A program made the translations under genes and the position numbers. From Cercis canadensis (lineage: Eukaryota > Streptophyta > Magnoliopsida > Fabales > Fabaceae): a stretch of DNA of 64,000 nucleotides. The stretch lies in the NCBI GenBank assembly GCA_003255065.1, contig QAOA01000707.1, positions 124,001 through 188,000 of the forward strand. The letters are read 5' to 3'. Numbering within the stretch: the stretch's first letter is position 1; the number at the start of each line of letters is the position of its first letter. Positions 45,343 to 58,628 of this stretch are shown here, piece by piece. The notes below the pieces were generated by a model. The model worked only from the letters and a program-made list of their open reading frames with translations, made no database searches and had not been told where the DNA came from.

Positions 45343-46467
45343 GCATATTTAGAAAAAGCAAAATCATTTAATAAAGTAAATACATGTTTAGATTAATTTT
45401 AAAACTATTTATTAAAATATATCACTTTTTTATTTAATATATGCTAATGCTTTTTTATAAATAAAAAAAGTTAAAATATTATAATGTTTTAAAAAAAAAA
45501 AAACACTAACATGTAAAACGTGTTTTATATAAAAAAAAAGGTCAAATTTTTTTTTACAAAAAACGCTTAAATGTAAAAGGTTCTTACATAATTGTTTTTG
45601 GAAAAACAATAAAATGCATATTTAGAAAAAGCAGAATCATTTCTACGTATTCCATAGGAAAACGCGCATGGGGAGTATTTGTACAAATGGATTTGGGTTC
45701 CTCAAGCACCCTCTCCTCTGTATTCTGTACAAATGGATCGGCAGATTGGGTTCAAAGAGACAAAGGATACCACAAATATCGAAGCCAGCAGATCAAGGTT
45801 GAGGGATGATAATTTCATAGTTCCACAAATTAGCCCTCCCTCCATTAGCGCCAAGAGATCCAGAATTCTATGGTAAAAACAAGCCTCAAAGTCGAATCTT
45901 GTCAGGAAAACAGCCATGTGTCTTCTCCTTTCCTTTACTCCCTCCCTATATTTTGTCTTGAATTTCTCTCTATTCTTGTTATATACTGCTGGTTTGGTTC
46001 CATTTGACTGTTTGTTTTCTCAACTTACCCTCCCTGCTTCCCTCCAACTGGAATGTGTTTCGAAGAAAAGGTTGAAGGAGAAGATTGCACAGGTAAATAT
46101 GATGATTCAGATTATACAGAAAGAGACAAAGGTGGGGGCACATGAGGTAAAAAGGCTGGGTGGTGGGTGTAATGGTGATTCAAAAAGTCAAAAGAAAAGA
46201 TATACCTTTCACGTTTAAAAAGAATTCTATTAGAACCTTTCACGTTTCAGCATTTTTTATTAAAAAAATTAATATTTTTTTTTACATAAAACGTATTTTA
46301 CATGTTAGCATTTTTTTTGTTTAAAATGTTGTAATATTTTAATATTTTTTGATAAAAACGCATTAACATATATTAAGTAAAAAAAGTGACATATTTTAAT
46401 AAATAGTTTTAAAATTAACCTAAACACGTATTTACTTTATTAAATGACATTATTTCTGTAAATTTGC
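45343..46467. mobile_element. Foldback element with about 240-bp inverted arms and a GC-richer core
   Basis: The left arm 45343-45583 aligns in reverse complement with the right arm 46467-46233 over nearly its whole length (shared CATTTAATAAAGTAAATAC, TTTTAAAACTATTTATTAAA and CTAACATGTAAAA). The arms enclose 45584-46232, about 650 bp and clearly less AT-rich. The core has short open frames (45679-45876 and 45916-46218) without recognisable domain. A 59-bp direct repeat (45310-45368 and 45584-45642) links the outer flank to the inner edge of the left arm. Structure fits a non-autonomous MULE or Foldback element that may have captured host sequence; no transposase is seen. Confidence 0.75.
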
Positions 46468-48820
46468 CCCAGAATATACCTTCCCACCTCATCCAATCGT
46501 TAAGTTTAGGAATCAAATTGTGACCCTTCAACCTTTCTTTCCTTTTCCTTTTGTTTGTGTTATCTTTCTGATTCTGACTAATAAAAAAACTATTAGTTTC
46601 TTTTAATATTTTAATAAGAATTAAAAATTGGTTATTCTTTCAAATTATTAAATCAAAACTATATATCAATTTACAAGAAAAATAATAATTTTATTAAATT
46701 TTAGCTAAAACAACTCATAAAAATTTATTTTTGGATAAAATTTTAAAATTTTCAGAAAATTTGATTGCAAATATTATTTATAATTCAACAATTGGAATGT
46801 TGATTACCGACATAAATAAAGAAAATTACACCCAAGTTTTCTAACATTTCTCATTTATTGGTTATTCATGGTATAAGTATTAAGTTCAAATCTCATTTAG
46901 AAGGCTGGGTGAAATTTTAGGGGACATAGACTATGTTTTATTAAAAAAATGTGATTAATATTGTCACCCCAAATATAATTATTAGTACATAAAAATACTT
47001 TTTTCAAATTATAAAATTTGATGAGTAGTGTTACTAGATCCGTACTCTAAAATTTTAACCAAAAAAGCTTGCATTTTTTTTTTTTATTGCTAATGACCAA
47101 AAATACTTACAAGCTAAGAATTTTTTCTTTTGGTAAATTACAAGCTAAGATTTATTTATTTATTTTTTTTTAAAAAAAAGGGGGGCTACATGCTAAGAAC
47201 TTTTGAATCAAAGAAAAAGCCACTTGGGCTTATGGCCCAATGGCGTTGGCGAATGGGGACCAATCATGATAAGAGGTCTCTTGTTCAATGTGTATGTAAA
47301 ACTTGAGCATGTATTTATTTTTATTTTTTAGTAAGAAAATGAATAAAAGAGTAGTTATAATATTACTAATCCTTCTTATTTTTATTTTTATTATAACTCT
47401 GAGTTTAAATATAAAAGTATAAAACTCATAATAAAACATCCATAATTTATTATAAAAGTTTTGTATTTAAATTCTAACCTTAAAAAAACCCTATGTGATG
47501 CACCATGGCAGAGGTGGGAATTTTTTTTTTTTACTTGGGTCAATTTAAAATTTAACTAGAGCTAAAGTGTAAGTGTAATTATGTAAAATAAATTATAGAA
47601 AAATATAAAAGATTTTCTTTTTGGCCCTACTGACCCTTTAGTAGCTCTGTGATTGGTGATACAATGGGGGTAATTGATTTGGTATAGTAACCTTTTTCTT
47701 TTTTAGAAAAAATAATACACAATAGCATTGCTATGGGAATATGAGGAAAAGAACAAAACTACATATAAGGGGGCAAATTCAAATAACTTAAATTCTAAAA
47801 GAGTTGTGCACAAAAAAATTATAGGAGTTATAAAAAATATCAAATGTGTTATTAAAAGATTAAATATAAGTTTTTTTGAGTACTTTTAGCTACGATTTTA
47901 AATTTGAACACACTTTAAATTGATAACAAGGATAATTTACTTAACCAATCATATGATCTTAATAAAATAAAAAAATATAAATTATCTCCATTGTCAATTC
48001 AACTTATGATATTAATAGATTTCATACCACTTATGAAATATGCATAAAGAGTCATAAATAAATAAAAAAATTAAAGGAAAAAAGGCTAGAGTTGTCATTT
48101 GATTAAAAAATATTTTATCTTTAAAAAATATAACAAAAATTATTTAGGTCCTTAAAATTTGTTTTTATCATTTTGATCTAAAATTTTTTAATAGGCAATT
48201 AAAACAATTATTTTTCACTATCAATTAGATCCCTTAAAAAGAATTTGATCGATTAATTAAATTTTTAAAGATTCAAATGATATAATTTTTGTCAATATTT
48301 TAAATAATTTTAAGGATAAAAAATAAAAAAAAACTTTTAATCTTATATTTTTCAATCCAATTGCCTCATTCATGTATCTGAATTTTTGTAAAATGACCAA
48401 ATTACCCTCACCTGATACTACCAACCGATTAGATAACGCTCACTGGCCTGGTGTTTCAAAAATCGCACGGAATTTCATAAAACCAACGAACCCCAAAAGA
48501 AAAATAAACCAAAATAAAATTAAAAATCGAAGTTCACTCAAAAACCTCCGCAGCAAAGACACAAATCTATTCCCTTCTCTCTCTCTCTCTGTCACTGTGG
48601 TTCTTCTGTCTCCTTCGTCTTCTTTAGCTCTGGAATCGCCCATTGGCAGCGCCACCTTCCAACCCTCTTCTCTCCCCTTTCTCTTCAACTCCCCAATTCA
48701 CTATTTCAAATTTTAACTCGGTTTTCCCGAAAAACCCCTCCCTTTTCTCAAAATGCCCAATCCGTGCCCTTCAAAATAAGCCCACCACCAGCAGCTGCAG
48801 CATTTCCCGAACAACCAAAC
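46468..48820 (+). other. AT-rich spacer, then WAPL promoter and 5' UTR
   Basis: 46468 to about 48400 has no gene. 48400-48820 becomes less AT-rich with a (TC)n tract near 48575-48592 and is the likely WAPL promoter and leader. An in-frame extension upstream of the WAPL ATG has no ATG codon. Confidence 0.5.
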
Positions 48821-51800
48821 ATGATCGTTAGGACCTACGGCCGTCGCAAACCAACCATTTCGAGAACCTACTCCGATTCCTTAAACGAAGACGACGCCGT
48901 TCACGACGACTCTCTGTCCCAAGAAAGTTCCCAAGACCCGTTCTGCGGCTTCGCATTCTCGTCCCAAGACTCTTCCTCGTATTGGTCTTCCTTCGATTCT
49001 GACCCATACAATTCAAATTCGATCTTGCCCACAACAGTCCCTTTCGACGATTTGTGCAACGGGGTCTCAAAGAAGTCAAAGAAAGCAAGAACAGGGAAGA
49101 AGATAGAATTACCCAGGAGCTGTGATTTTTCGATTCCGGCGACTTCGACGTTGATGGAGGCGCAGGAATTCGGGGAGATGATGGAGCATGTCGATGAGGT
49201 GAATTTTGCTCTTGATGGGCTCAGAAAAGGTCAGCCAACTCGGATCAGAAGGGCGAGTTTGCTTTCTTTGTTGTCTATTTGCGGCACCTCGCACCAGCGG
49301 CGGCTTCTACGGACTCAAGGGTACGTAAATTTGAAAGAAAATTCTTCTGGGTTTTGAATCTTAAATGAATCTCCTTGAGTTGTTTGTATAGGAAAGGATC
49401 GAATTTTTTGAAATTCCGCAGTGGGGTTTCTAAATGTGAATTTAAAATTTGAAATTTGGGCTGAGGATTAACTGGGTGAACTCATAGTATGTGATTTTTA
49501 AATTTATCGGGTGATTCCTTTTTATTAGCTTTTGAAGTTAAGGATACCATTAGTACATGTGCACCAAAATTTCTTAGTTGATTTGAATTTTTATTAGTAG
49601 CTTAGGAGAAAAAGAAAAAAGAAGAAAAAAAAAAAAAATGAACGTTAGTGTTTTGAATCATTAGTGCGTATGGTAAAGCATAGCCATTTAGTAGGTTGAA
49701 CTTTGAGATCTCTTTAGCCACTTTCCTTATGAAATTGTAAATTGAAGTGGAACTTAGATCTTTGACAATTTTGAAGGTTTAGTCACTTTCCATTTGATGC
49801 AATGAGAATGAGGCAATTTAGTGTTTCCGTATAAGGATTCAGAATTAAATAAATTTATCATTTTGTTTTTATCGTTTGCTATATGAACCTTGTGAAACCT
49901 TTATTATCTTTCTTCATGATATTGGTGATACACTCTAACTGCTGCTTGGGAAGAGTTTTAGCATGCCAAATTGGTTATCAAAAAATACAAAAAAGTAAAG
50001 AATAGTAAACTAAGATCATCAGTATAATCTTCTATTTCTTTCACCTTTGGTTATTTTGTAATTGGATGTGTGCGTGTCCTTGAGTGAACAGAGCAATTCT
50101 TCCTATAAAACTTTCTAATTGGAATTTTAAACTTCTCAACTGATATTGATGGTTATATACTTTCTAGGATGGCAAAGACAATAGTTGATGCTATTTTGGG
50201 CCTCAGTCTTGATGATTCCCCCAGCAACCTTGCAGCTGCAACTCTTTTCTACATTTTGACCAGTGATGTAAGTCCTCTAAAATTCTATTTGTGAAATTGT
50301 AATTCAAGTAAGTGAATAAAAATATGTAAATCTCCGAGTTCATCTTAGTAAAAGTGTTTTTTTGTAAGCTGCTAGAGGTGGCACTCTAACTATATTTGAT
50401 GCAAACCTATATTTCTTAGTAATGGTTAATTTACTAGTTTTAATCATCAAGCTTGCTCTCTTCTGGTTGTTTGATCCAAGATTAAGAACAGGTCTCTAGT
50501 AGCATTGCTGAATGTTTCAGTATTAATGTTCATGGAAATGTTACCAACTTTCTTGTAAAACCTCCAAACTCAAAATTTATTGTTAGTTGGCGCTGTTGGC
50601 AACAAATTTTCCAACTTAGTAGTTATTGGCCACCCTTTTGGTTTTAAATGAATTATACCATTTCACACTTGAAAGAACATTCAATCCCACTATATTTTCT
50701 ACTCTTTTGACCATCTTTAAATCCCCATTTTATCCTGCTTGAACGTAATTTCTTTGTTGCCAGTCTAAATTATTTAAACCAAACAACCTTCAAGTTAAGA
50801 CTGTCTTGTCTAAGCTGTCTTATGTTACCTAACCTTCCTCTCACCCTTCTCAATCTCTCATTTGACATTGTTATATGACATAATATATCATGTTTCCAAA
50901 TTGATGGTCAAACTCCTTCAATATTGGCACAATTAACGTAGTCCCACTTTACTTGGATCATCTATTCTCAGATATTGGATTACTTTTTAGCATCACATTC
51001 TGTTAAAAGATTTTTCCTATATTTTGAGCACATGCCGTTAGATATCCTTGGTAACTTATGAGTATGTCTGGACATTTATAGGATCAGTACCTCATCTATA
51101 AAAAATTCTTGGAATTTGGTATTAGGCCTTTGGAAGACATAATTGCAACATACAGTCCTCCAGCAGTTTACATTTCCACTAATTGTTCTGTTATACCTTT
51201 ATTCTTGGTGGTTCCATTGTCATACTGTGGGTTTGGTTCCTCATCCATCAAATTTCCAAGAATTTTTTTTTTTCATGATCAGTGCAAAATTATACTAACA
51301 TTCAGAGTCTGTGAATGATTTTCTTTCCTGCTTATATTAATCTGCTTGTTCTATTATACCCTGTTCTTAATAAGGAAAGCTTATGGGAACTGCCATATCA
51401 TGGAATCATATAGGATGACTATTTATATGAAGAAATTTTTCTGAAAAGTTTATGCTAGGGCTTGCCTTCCCGTGATTTATGGACAGTAATATTTTTTCCT
51501 TTCCTTGCTTGAGGATTCACTGAGAATTTTTTTCCATTCTGACAATTTGTTTGGACTCTGCAATATATCAACTCTACATGATTCACATGGGTGCCACTGC
51601 CTATATTTACTGAATACGTTTTGTCTCAGGGTCAAGATGATCACCTCCTTGAGTCACCTGGTTGTATTCGTTTTCTGATCAAGTTGTTGAGACCAATTGT
51701 CTCCACAGCTACTGAAGACAAAGCATCAAAATTTGGCTCTAAACTTCTCGCATTGCGTAAGAATGCTGATGTTTCAAAAAATACAGAGGGAACATTGGAT

Positions 51801-54800
51801 TCCAATTCTGCAGCAGTTGTTTCTAGAGTTCAAGAAATTCTAGTAAACTGTAAAGAAATAAAAACAACCTACCAAGATGACCTTGGGATACAGAGGCCAG
51901 AGTTATGCCCAAAATGGTTGGTGTTGCTAACTATGGAGAAGGCTTGCTTATCAGCCATTTCTCTTGATGGTATTGTAAAGAATATTACTTCCACTTCCAC
52001 ATTCTTCTATATCATTAGCTGGTGCTTTTCATTCCCTTTTAATTATCTGATGCTTCAAAATGCTAAACTTCTTTTGCTAAAATAATAATAGACGATTACA
52101 TGTGTGCTCCTTTGTAGTTGTAATGATGTTCAGAACTCATTAACGATGAGTTTACATTCTTATGGATGCTACTTTAATTGCTTCTCAATGTTCAAAGGTG
52201 CCAACTTGATATTGAAATACAAACAAAATTAATGACTGCTGCAAACACCGGTACTAAATTTTATCAAATCCGGCTTGTTTAGATAGAGATTTCAACAAGG
52301 TTAAAGATATTTTGAGTTTTATTGCAATTGTCTTTATTATGTGCTTTTCCATTTAGAATCAAGCAGGTCTTTGTTTTCTCCTTATAAATTTATGATTCTT
52401 TGTGGTATTATTTATCTTAAGTTAAAATTCTAGTTCTTCGAATGGACTGATAGTGTCTAGATGCTTGTAATTGACCAAGCACTAGCTTTTATAAACTTTA
52501 TAACCTTTTTATGTGCTGCTGAGTCTCTGTATATTCTTCTGAGGAATTGACCAATTTTTTCCCTTTAATTGAAAGTTCTATCTTACAAATATATTTTTTA
52601 TTGTTCCTTTTTCCTTCCTCTGTTGATGATGACTCTATTATTTATTTTTTGGATGGGGCGGGTCCATTCAGAAACCTCTGGTGCAGTACGGAAGGCTGGT
52701 GGAAATTTTAAGGAAAAATTAAGGGAGCATGGGGGACTTGATGCTGTCTTTGAAGTCACACTGACTTGTCATTCAGATTTTGAGGTGTGAGCTTGTATGC
52801 TTGTGTACTTTCATTTATGCTTCATTATATTTGATGAACTATTTTTCATTCAAATTTCATGTCTGTTTGTCAGCTGCTTATTGCTCAAGTTTTTTAATCT
52901 TTGAGTAAATAATTATATTTAAAAAAAGAAATTGAAGATGAAATATTTTGAGCAGGAATACCTTAAAATTTTTTAATTTTTTTTGAGAAAGAAGTTGGCA
53001 GAGACTGAGAAGTAGATAGAACATTCTCTGATTGCTATTTCTTGCTATGGAACAGGATATTGTGTTTTTGTGTATGCATCATTAGCTCCAATACATCTGC
53101 TTCCTTTCATCTGAAAATAAGACATTATGGCATGTGGTTTCAATTATACACTACAGCTGAGCTTAATTTTATCTGTTTGTTGCATCATTTTTAACATATA
53201 GGTAGCTTTGGTGTAATACGCCCTGCTTTGCCTTCACTAGTAAAAATAACCAATGGGTTCAGATAATTTGTTTCTGTGATGCACATGTGAATAGTATGTT
53301 TGCTCTTGATGTTTCTATTTACCAAATGCTATTTGATTATAGATGAATTTTTTGGGTAATGATTGTTTTAAAACTGTGGATTTATCTCTTAGGGATGGAT
53401 GAAAGATAGTTCTCTTTCCACCAAGGATCTGAGAAATAACAAGCAGCTGAAGAGCCTAACATTGCTTCTCAAATGTCTGAAGATCATGGAAAATGCTACA
53501 TTCCTAAGTAAAGACAATCAGGTGCAACATGTGTTCTTTGCCTGTTTATTTAAAAATTTGTTATACTCTTTTTCCTTTCTGAAATTTAATATGATTTGAT
53601 GTTTTGAATTTTGTTTTTGTAACTTTCCTTCTATTCATTGCACACTGCAAGTTTTGTTGCATTCTTTGCTTGGTGAACCTGTTGATCTATCAATATTCAC
53701 ATTTACTTTGTCATAACAGATTCATTTGCTTGGAATGAAACGAAAGTTGAATCCTCTGGCAACCCCATTATCTTTTACAGAGCTGGTTATAAGCGTCATC
53801 AAAATTCTCTCTGGTAATGATCACATAAGGGGTTACTCCTTCCTTCTGCTGCTTTGTCTTGTTTTTTTGGCTTTGATTTGTTTTCATTTCTGATGATTCT
53901 CTTTCTCCTTCCTTCATCCCCCAAAAAAATCTTTCAATTCCTAGATCTATATTTACGTCAGATTACTTCTGCCACATCCAATGATGACAAGTCTCAAAAT
54001 CCTTTTACCATGGCTGGTCATGATTCTGAATTGGACTTACTCACAAACCCCAAAGGTACTTGATTTTTATTAGCTGGCCTATAACCATAAATAATTTCTG
54101 ATTATAGTTATATGCTGGAATTCTTTTTAGAAATTTACTATATCTTTGTAGAGTTTTTATAGTTTGAATTATCCTTTTCTTCTGGGGAAGGACTATGCTT
54201 GAATTCTTAGCCTCTTATAGGAGGGTATAATTGTCATCTTCTTCATTGATTTTAAATAAGCACTGAAAAACTATGGACTGAGGAGGATTCTCTACCTGCG
54301 ATATTGAGCTTCTCATTGTTGTTTTACCCTGCCTTATATTTTTTTTTGGTTGTATTACTTCAGATAAAATTTTGGTCTGCTTTAAGAAAGAAAAAAATAT
54401 TGGTTTCCTCAAGGAAGCCAGTAGTTTTATTGACATGCTTTCTGCTCCTAATCATACCAGAATGTCATATTTCATCCCTTTTTAGGTGTTGTCTCCTCTC
54501 ACCAATTATGTGCTATGATAGGATACAGGTGTGATTGAAATGTAAAAGAAAAGTTAACAAATCTGTCGGGGCTGGGGCCGTGGAATTGGCAGTTTGCTTA
54601 TGTTGCCTCTAGGACACTGCTAGTGGTAAAAGATAGTTGGAGTCAATTTAAAGATATTTAAAAATCAGCCTTGGATATGAGCGGATGGTAATATGTGGGA
54701 ACCTGATGCTGAAATTGCTCTATACAGATGCTAGAGTACNACCAGAATGTCTTATTTCATCCCTTTTTAGGTGTTGTCTCCTCTCACCAATTATCTGCTA

Positions 54801-57800
54801 TGATAGGATACAGGTGTGATTGAAATGTAAAAGAAAAGTTAACAAATCTGTCGGGGCTGGGGCCGTGGAATTGGCAGTTTGCTTATGCTGCCTCTAGGAC
54901 ACTGCTAGTGGTAAAAGATAGTTGGAGTCAATTTAAAGATATTTAAAAATCAGCCTTGGATATGAGCTGATGGTAATATGTGGGAACCTGATACTGAAAT
55001 TGCTCTATCCAGATGCTAGAGTACTTTAATTTTCACAGTGTGAGTGTTTTATCATGGCAAATTTCAGGGAGAACAGATGTTTCTGGGGGTGGAAATTTAT
55101 AGAAGGACTATCGTTGTTGTACCTCATCTTTCATGTTTTGTACTTTTTATGTTACAAATATTTGATTTAAGGTTGAGCTGTTGTCTGTTTCACAAGGACT
55201 CCATAGTGGCTTTATTAATATCATCTTATTTTATTTTATATTTATAACTAAATTAAATTGGTGGTGGCAAGAAGTTGACATTTGTTTCTGCTTCCTAATG
55301 TTATAACAATGTTATATTCAGATTTCAGAATGTTCTTTTACTTGAATTTGCAGAGAATGAGACTTTATCCTTCAATTCCTTTGGGAAGTACTCTGGTATG
55401 GGAAGCACGTCTTCTGACAAGAGTTCTAATATATCTCAGAACAGCCAACTGTTGACACGCGCTTGGTTGGACAATTCACTAGCCATTGCCGAAACTCCCA
55501 GCACTTCAACGACCGATTCTTGTTTGCTAAAGATGAGAGTCAGTTCCTCCACATCTGGGTCTTGTAGTGGTGCATCAAGGAGTTCAGATTGTAAAACCTC
55601 CATGACCTATAATTGTTCCAGGAAGAATGTCGGCTTTACTGAAAGAACCCCAATTGAAATTTTAGATGATAGCCAAGATCCATTTGCATTTGATGAGAAT
55701 GAATTTGAACCCTCTAAGTGGGACCTATTGTCAGGGAAACAAAAAAAATCTCGAACTAAAAAGTGTTTGGTGACAAACAGAGAATTTGAAGAGGGCTTTC
55801 AATCTCAAATAAATGTTAGCCAACAAGAATCGAGTAATGTTGACATCAATTGTTCCAGTTCTGACACTGGTGGTGAAGAAGTTTCCAGTCTCCTAGCTGA
55901 TTGCCTTCTTACTGCAGTCAAGGTATTTCTTTTACCCAGTGTATGATCCTTCCGTATATCATTTAACATCCATTCTCCTCATAAATGAAGTATAGATGGA
56001 TGGGTTTTCTAGCCATAGGATCATGTGGTAGTTATATTTCATGTGTTTGTCTGCATCGAGGTTTCCTAAGTTACCATACCATCCTCATGCATCAGTGAAT
56101 TACTTGCTTAGCTATAATTCTTCTTTTGCTTTTGAGTATTCTTGATGATTTGTTTTTCGGTGCAAGATATATTCCCCTCCCCCTCTCTTATACCCTTCAT
56201 ATGGACTTCTATCAGAGTTTCCTCATGCAGTGCATGAATAAAACACTTAACAGTTATGTACTAACTGGTGTTGTCTCTTTGTAGGTGCTGATGAATTTGA
56301 CCAATGACAACCCTGTTGGCTGTCAGCAAATTGCTGCCTATGGAGGACTAGAGACCATGTCTTCATTAATTGCTGGTCATTTTCCTTCTTTCAGCTCATC
56401 ATCATTGTCCTTCCCTCTGATAAAAGAGAATACTTCAAAGAGTGAAACTGACCATAAAGATGATAGGCATCTCAATGATCATGAGCTAGATTTTCTTGTT
56501 GCTATTCTGGGCCTGCTTGTGAACCTGGTAGAGAAGGATGGTCATAACAGGTAATTTGAATTTTAGCACAGATTTTGGAGTTGCAGCAGGTTTAAAACGA
56601 GGTTGATGGATTACTCTCTATATGCCTTACACCAGTTTTCCTCTTTCAACATTTCTATTTGAGCGATCAACCAATGAAAAGTTATTTAGATGCCTATATG
56701 CCTGCACCTTTGTTTGTCTGTACATATTACTTGGTGCTCTACTTTTGTGACATTTGATTTCTGCTAAAATTTCAGGACAAGCAAAGGAAAAGTTGCTTAT
56801 TTAAGTTTTTATTCCCCTGGTTATAGTGCAGCATAAAAATTTGAGAAATCATTTTGAGTAGATTACATGCATGTATAGGTTTGTACTTTCTTTTTTGATT
56901 ATTTTTTGGGTCAAGGGGGGCTTCACCTTAATTTGCAACATGCAACTAATTATTATCCTATTTTCTTTTGTTGCCCCTTTAAACTTTTTTGCTGGTTTTC
57001 TACAGATCACGTCTTGCGGCAGCCAGTGTTCCCCTGCCCACCTCAGAAGGCTTGAAACAGCAGGTTCGGAGGGATGTTATTCAACTATTATGTTCTATTT
57101 TCTTGGCCAACCAAGGTGCAGGTGAGGGAGATGCGGAAGATAAAATTTTTCAACTGGTAGGTAGCATATTCCAATTTTGCCTTTGAGCATGTATCTTTCT
57201 TTCACTTCTTGTTATCTGTTTATCCATGTTTTCTATTTATTTTCTATTAATATGATGGCTGAAAGTCTTAAGTTAGTTATTCCAATTTAGTATTGTACCT
57301 TGCCAGGTAGATTATCATTATTTTAGCCAGTGGCAAGTGCATAACTTAAAAATTATTACAATAGACCAATGTTTGCTGCTGTGTTAGGCTGTTAGCTAGT
57401 GGTCTAATCCATTAAAATAGATATTTGGCTACTATCAAGTGAGTAGAATCAGTTAATGCAAGTTGGTGTGACCCAATACATGTCACTTTTTTCTTTTTGT
57501 AATAATGTATCTTGAAATTTGAATCATCTTGTGTTCCATGTCGCAGGATGATGAGGCAGCCCTTCTGCAAGGTGCAAAAGAAGCTGAGAAGATGATTGTG
57601 GAAGCTTATTCAGCCCTGCTTTTAGCCTTTCTTTCTACTGAAAGGTGATTCTTATTCATTTTCTGTTCTCTCTGATCCATTTTGTTTCCTTGCATTTCTT
57701 CAGGCCCAAATCTCTTTTTGTTTACAGCAAGAGTGTACGTGAAGCAATTGCTGACAACCTTCCAGATCACAACCTGACTATTCTCGTACCTGTCTTGGAC

Positions 57801-58628
57801 AGATTTGTGGTACGTAGCTGCTTCCAATTGTTAATACCAAAATAACCATGGAAGATAAGATTGCAAAACTATCAAAAAGATATGCTTGTGAAACAATATA
57901 TCAGTTGGGGAAAGGCCATTAGAGGTTGGGATTAGTTTTGGATGCCTAGCCTTCAAGTGGAGGGTAGCCTTCTGTGATGTAATATGACTGTTGAACCTGC
58001 TGTGGTGTAGATTGCTGTTGCTCTAAAGTCTAAAGAAACCAGCAAATATATATTTTCTGAGGCTGAGTTGTTAACATGCTTTTTTACTATTAGTCATCAC
58101 TTGATTTCCCCCCGGGCCATTGGTAACATCTCTAGGTTACTGGCAAATAGAGTGGGATCATTTGAACTGTTTGGTCAAAGTTCTGGCACCGGAAAAACCA
58201 TTGGCATCCTTGGCTCTAGTTAGGTGTGTGTTTGGGTGAAAATTTCTGACTTAAGGGTGAAAATTAGAGATGGCATGCTTAATCATATTGGATTCCTGGT
58301 GTCCCACTGTTGTATTCTTTTGTTCACAACATTGATTTAAGGGTGAAAATTAGAGATGGCATGCTTAATCATATTGGATTCCTGGTGTCCCACTTTTGTA
58401 TTATTTTGTTCACAACATTGATTTAAGGGTGAAAATTAGAGATGGCATGCTTAATCATATTGGATTCCTGGTGTCCCACTTTTGTATTCTTTTGATCACA
58501 ACATTGATAGCAACTTTAACTCATAATTATATCTTTGTCTACAGGACTTTCATTTGACTTTGAACATGATTTCACCGGAGACTCATAAAGCTGTTAGTGA
58601 AGTCATTGAATCTTGTAGAATTCGATGA
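48821..58628 (+). CDS. WAPL: WAPL cohesin-release factor (wings apart-like protein)
   Basis: Opens the cohesin ring to release it from chromosome arms in mitotic and meiotic prophase, working with PDS5; nuclear. Thirteen exons join in frame to 878 aa: 48821-49320, 50168-50267, 51630-51969, 52672-52784, 53393-53521, 53720-53813, 53945-54055, 55354-55922, 56285-56550, 57006-57156, 57547-57644, 57728-57809, 58545-58628. The N-terminus MIVRTYGRRKPTISRTYSDS carries the RTYGRRK signature I recall from plant WAPL, followed by a Ser/acidic leader. The helical WAPL repeat region starts at about residue 105 (LMEAQEFGEMMEHVDEVNFA, RRASLLSLLSICGTSHQRRL) and continues through KSLTLLLKCLKIMENATFLS and VLMNLTNDNPVGCQQIAAYG to the tail. 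The acidic/serine-rich exon 8 is a linker. Arabidopsis has two paralogues of about 840-930 aa, so the length is normal. Introns 7 and 12 carry repeats with no effect on coding. Confidence 0.95.
54456..55024. repeat. 284-bp direct duplicate split by a single N in WAPL intron 7 (probable haplotype overlap)
   Basis: 54456-54739 and 54741-55024 are equal in length and differ at about six substitutions by eye, with one N (54740) between. The pattern fits two allelic contig ends joined without merging. Confidence 0.9.
58251..58508. repeat. 86-bp tandem repeat, three copies, in WAPL intron 12
   Basis: Units start at 58251, 58337 and 58423 with TTAAGGGTGAAAATTAGAG and contain GGATTCCTGGTGTCCCAC; they differ at only a few bases. 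No N is present, so unlike the N-joined pairs this is probably real. Non-coding. Confidence 0.92.

Noticed and set aside
48764-48820. N-terminal extension of WAPL upstream of the ATG
   Set aside because: The open frame begins at GTG, not ATG; family N-termini start next to RTYGRRK, which follows the ATG at 48821.
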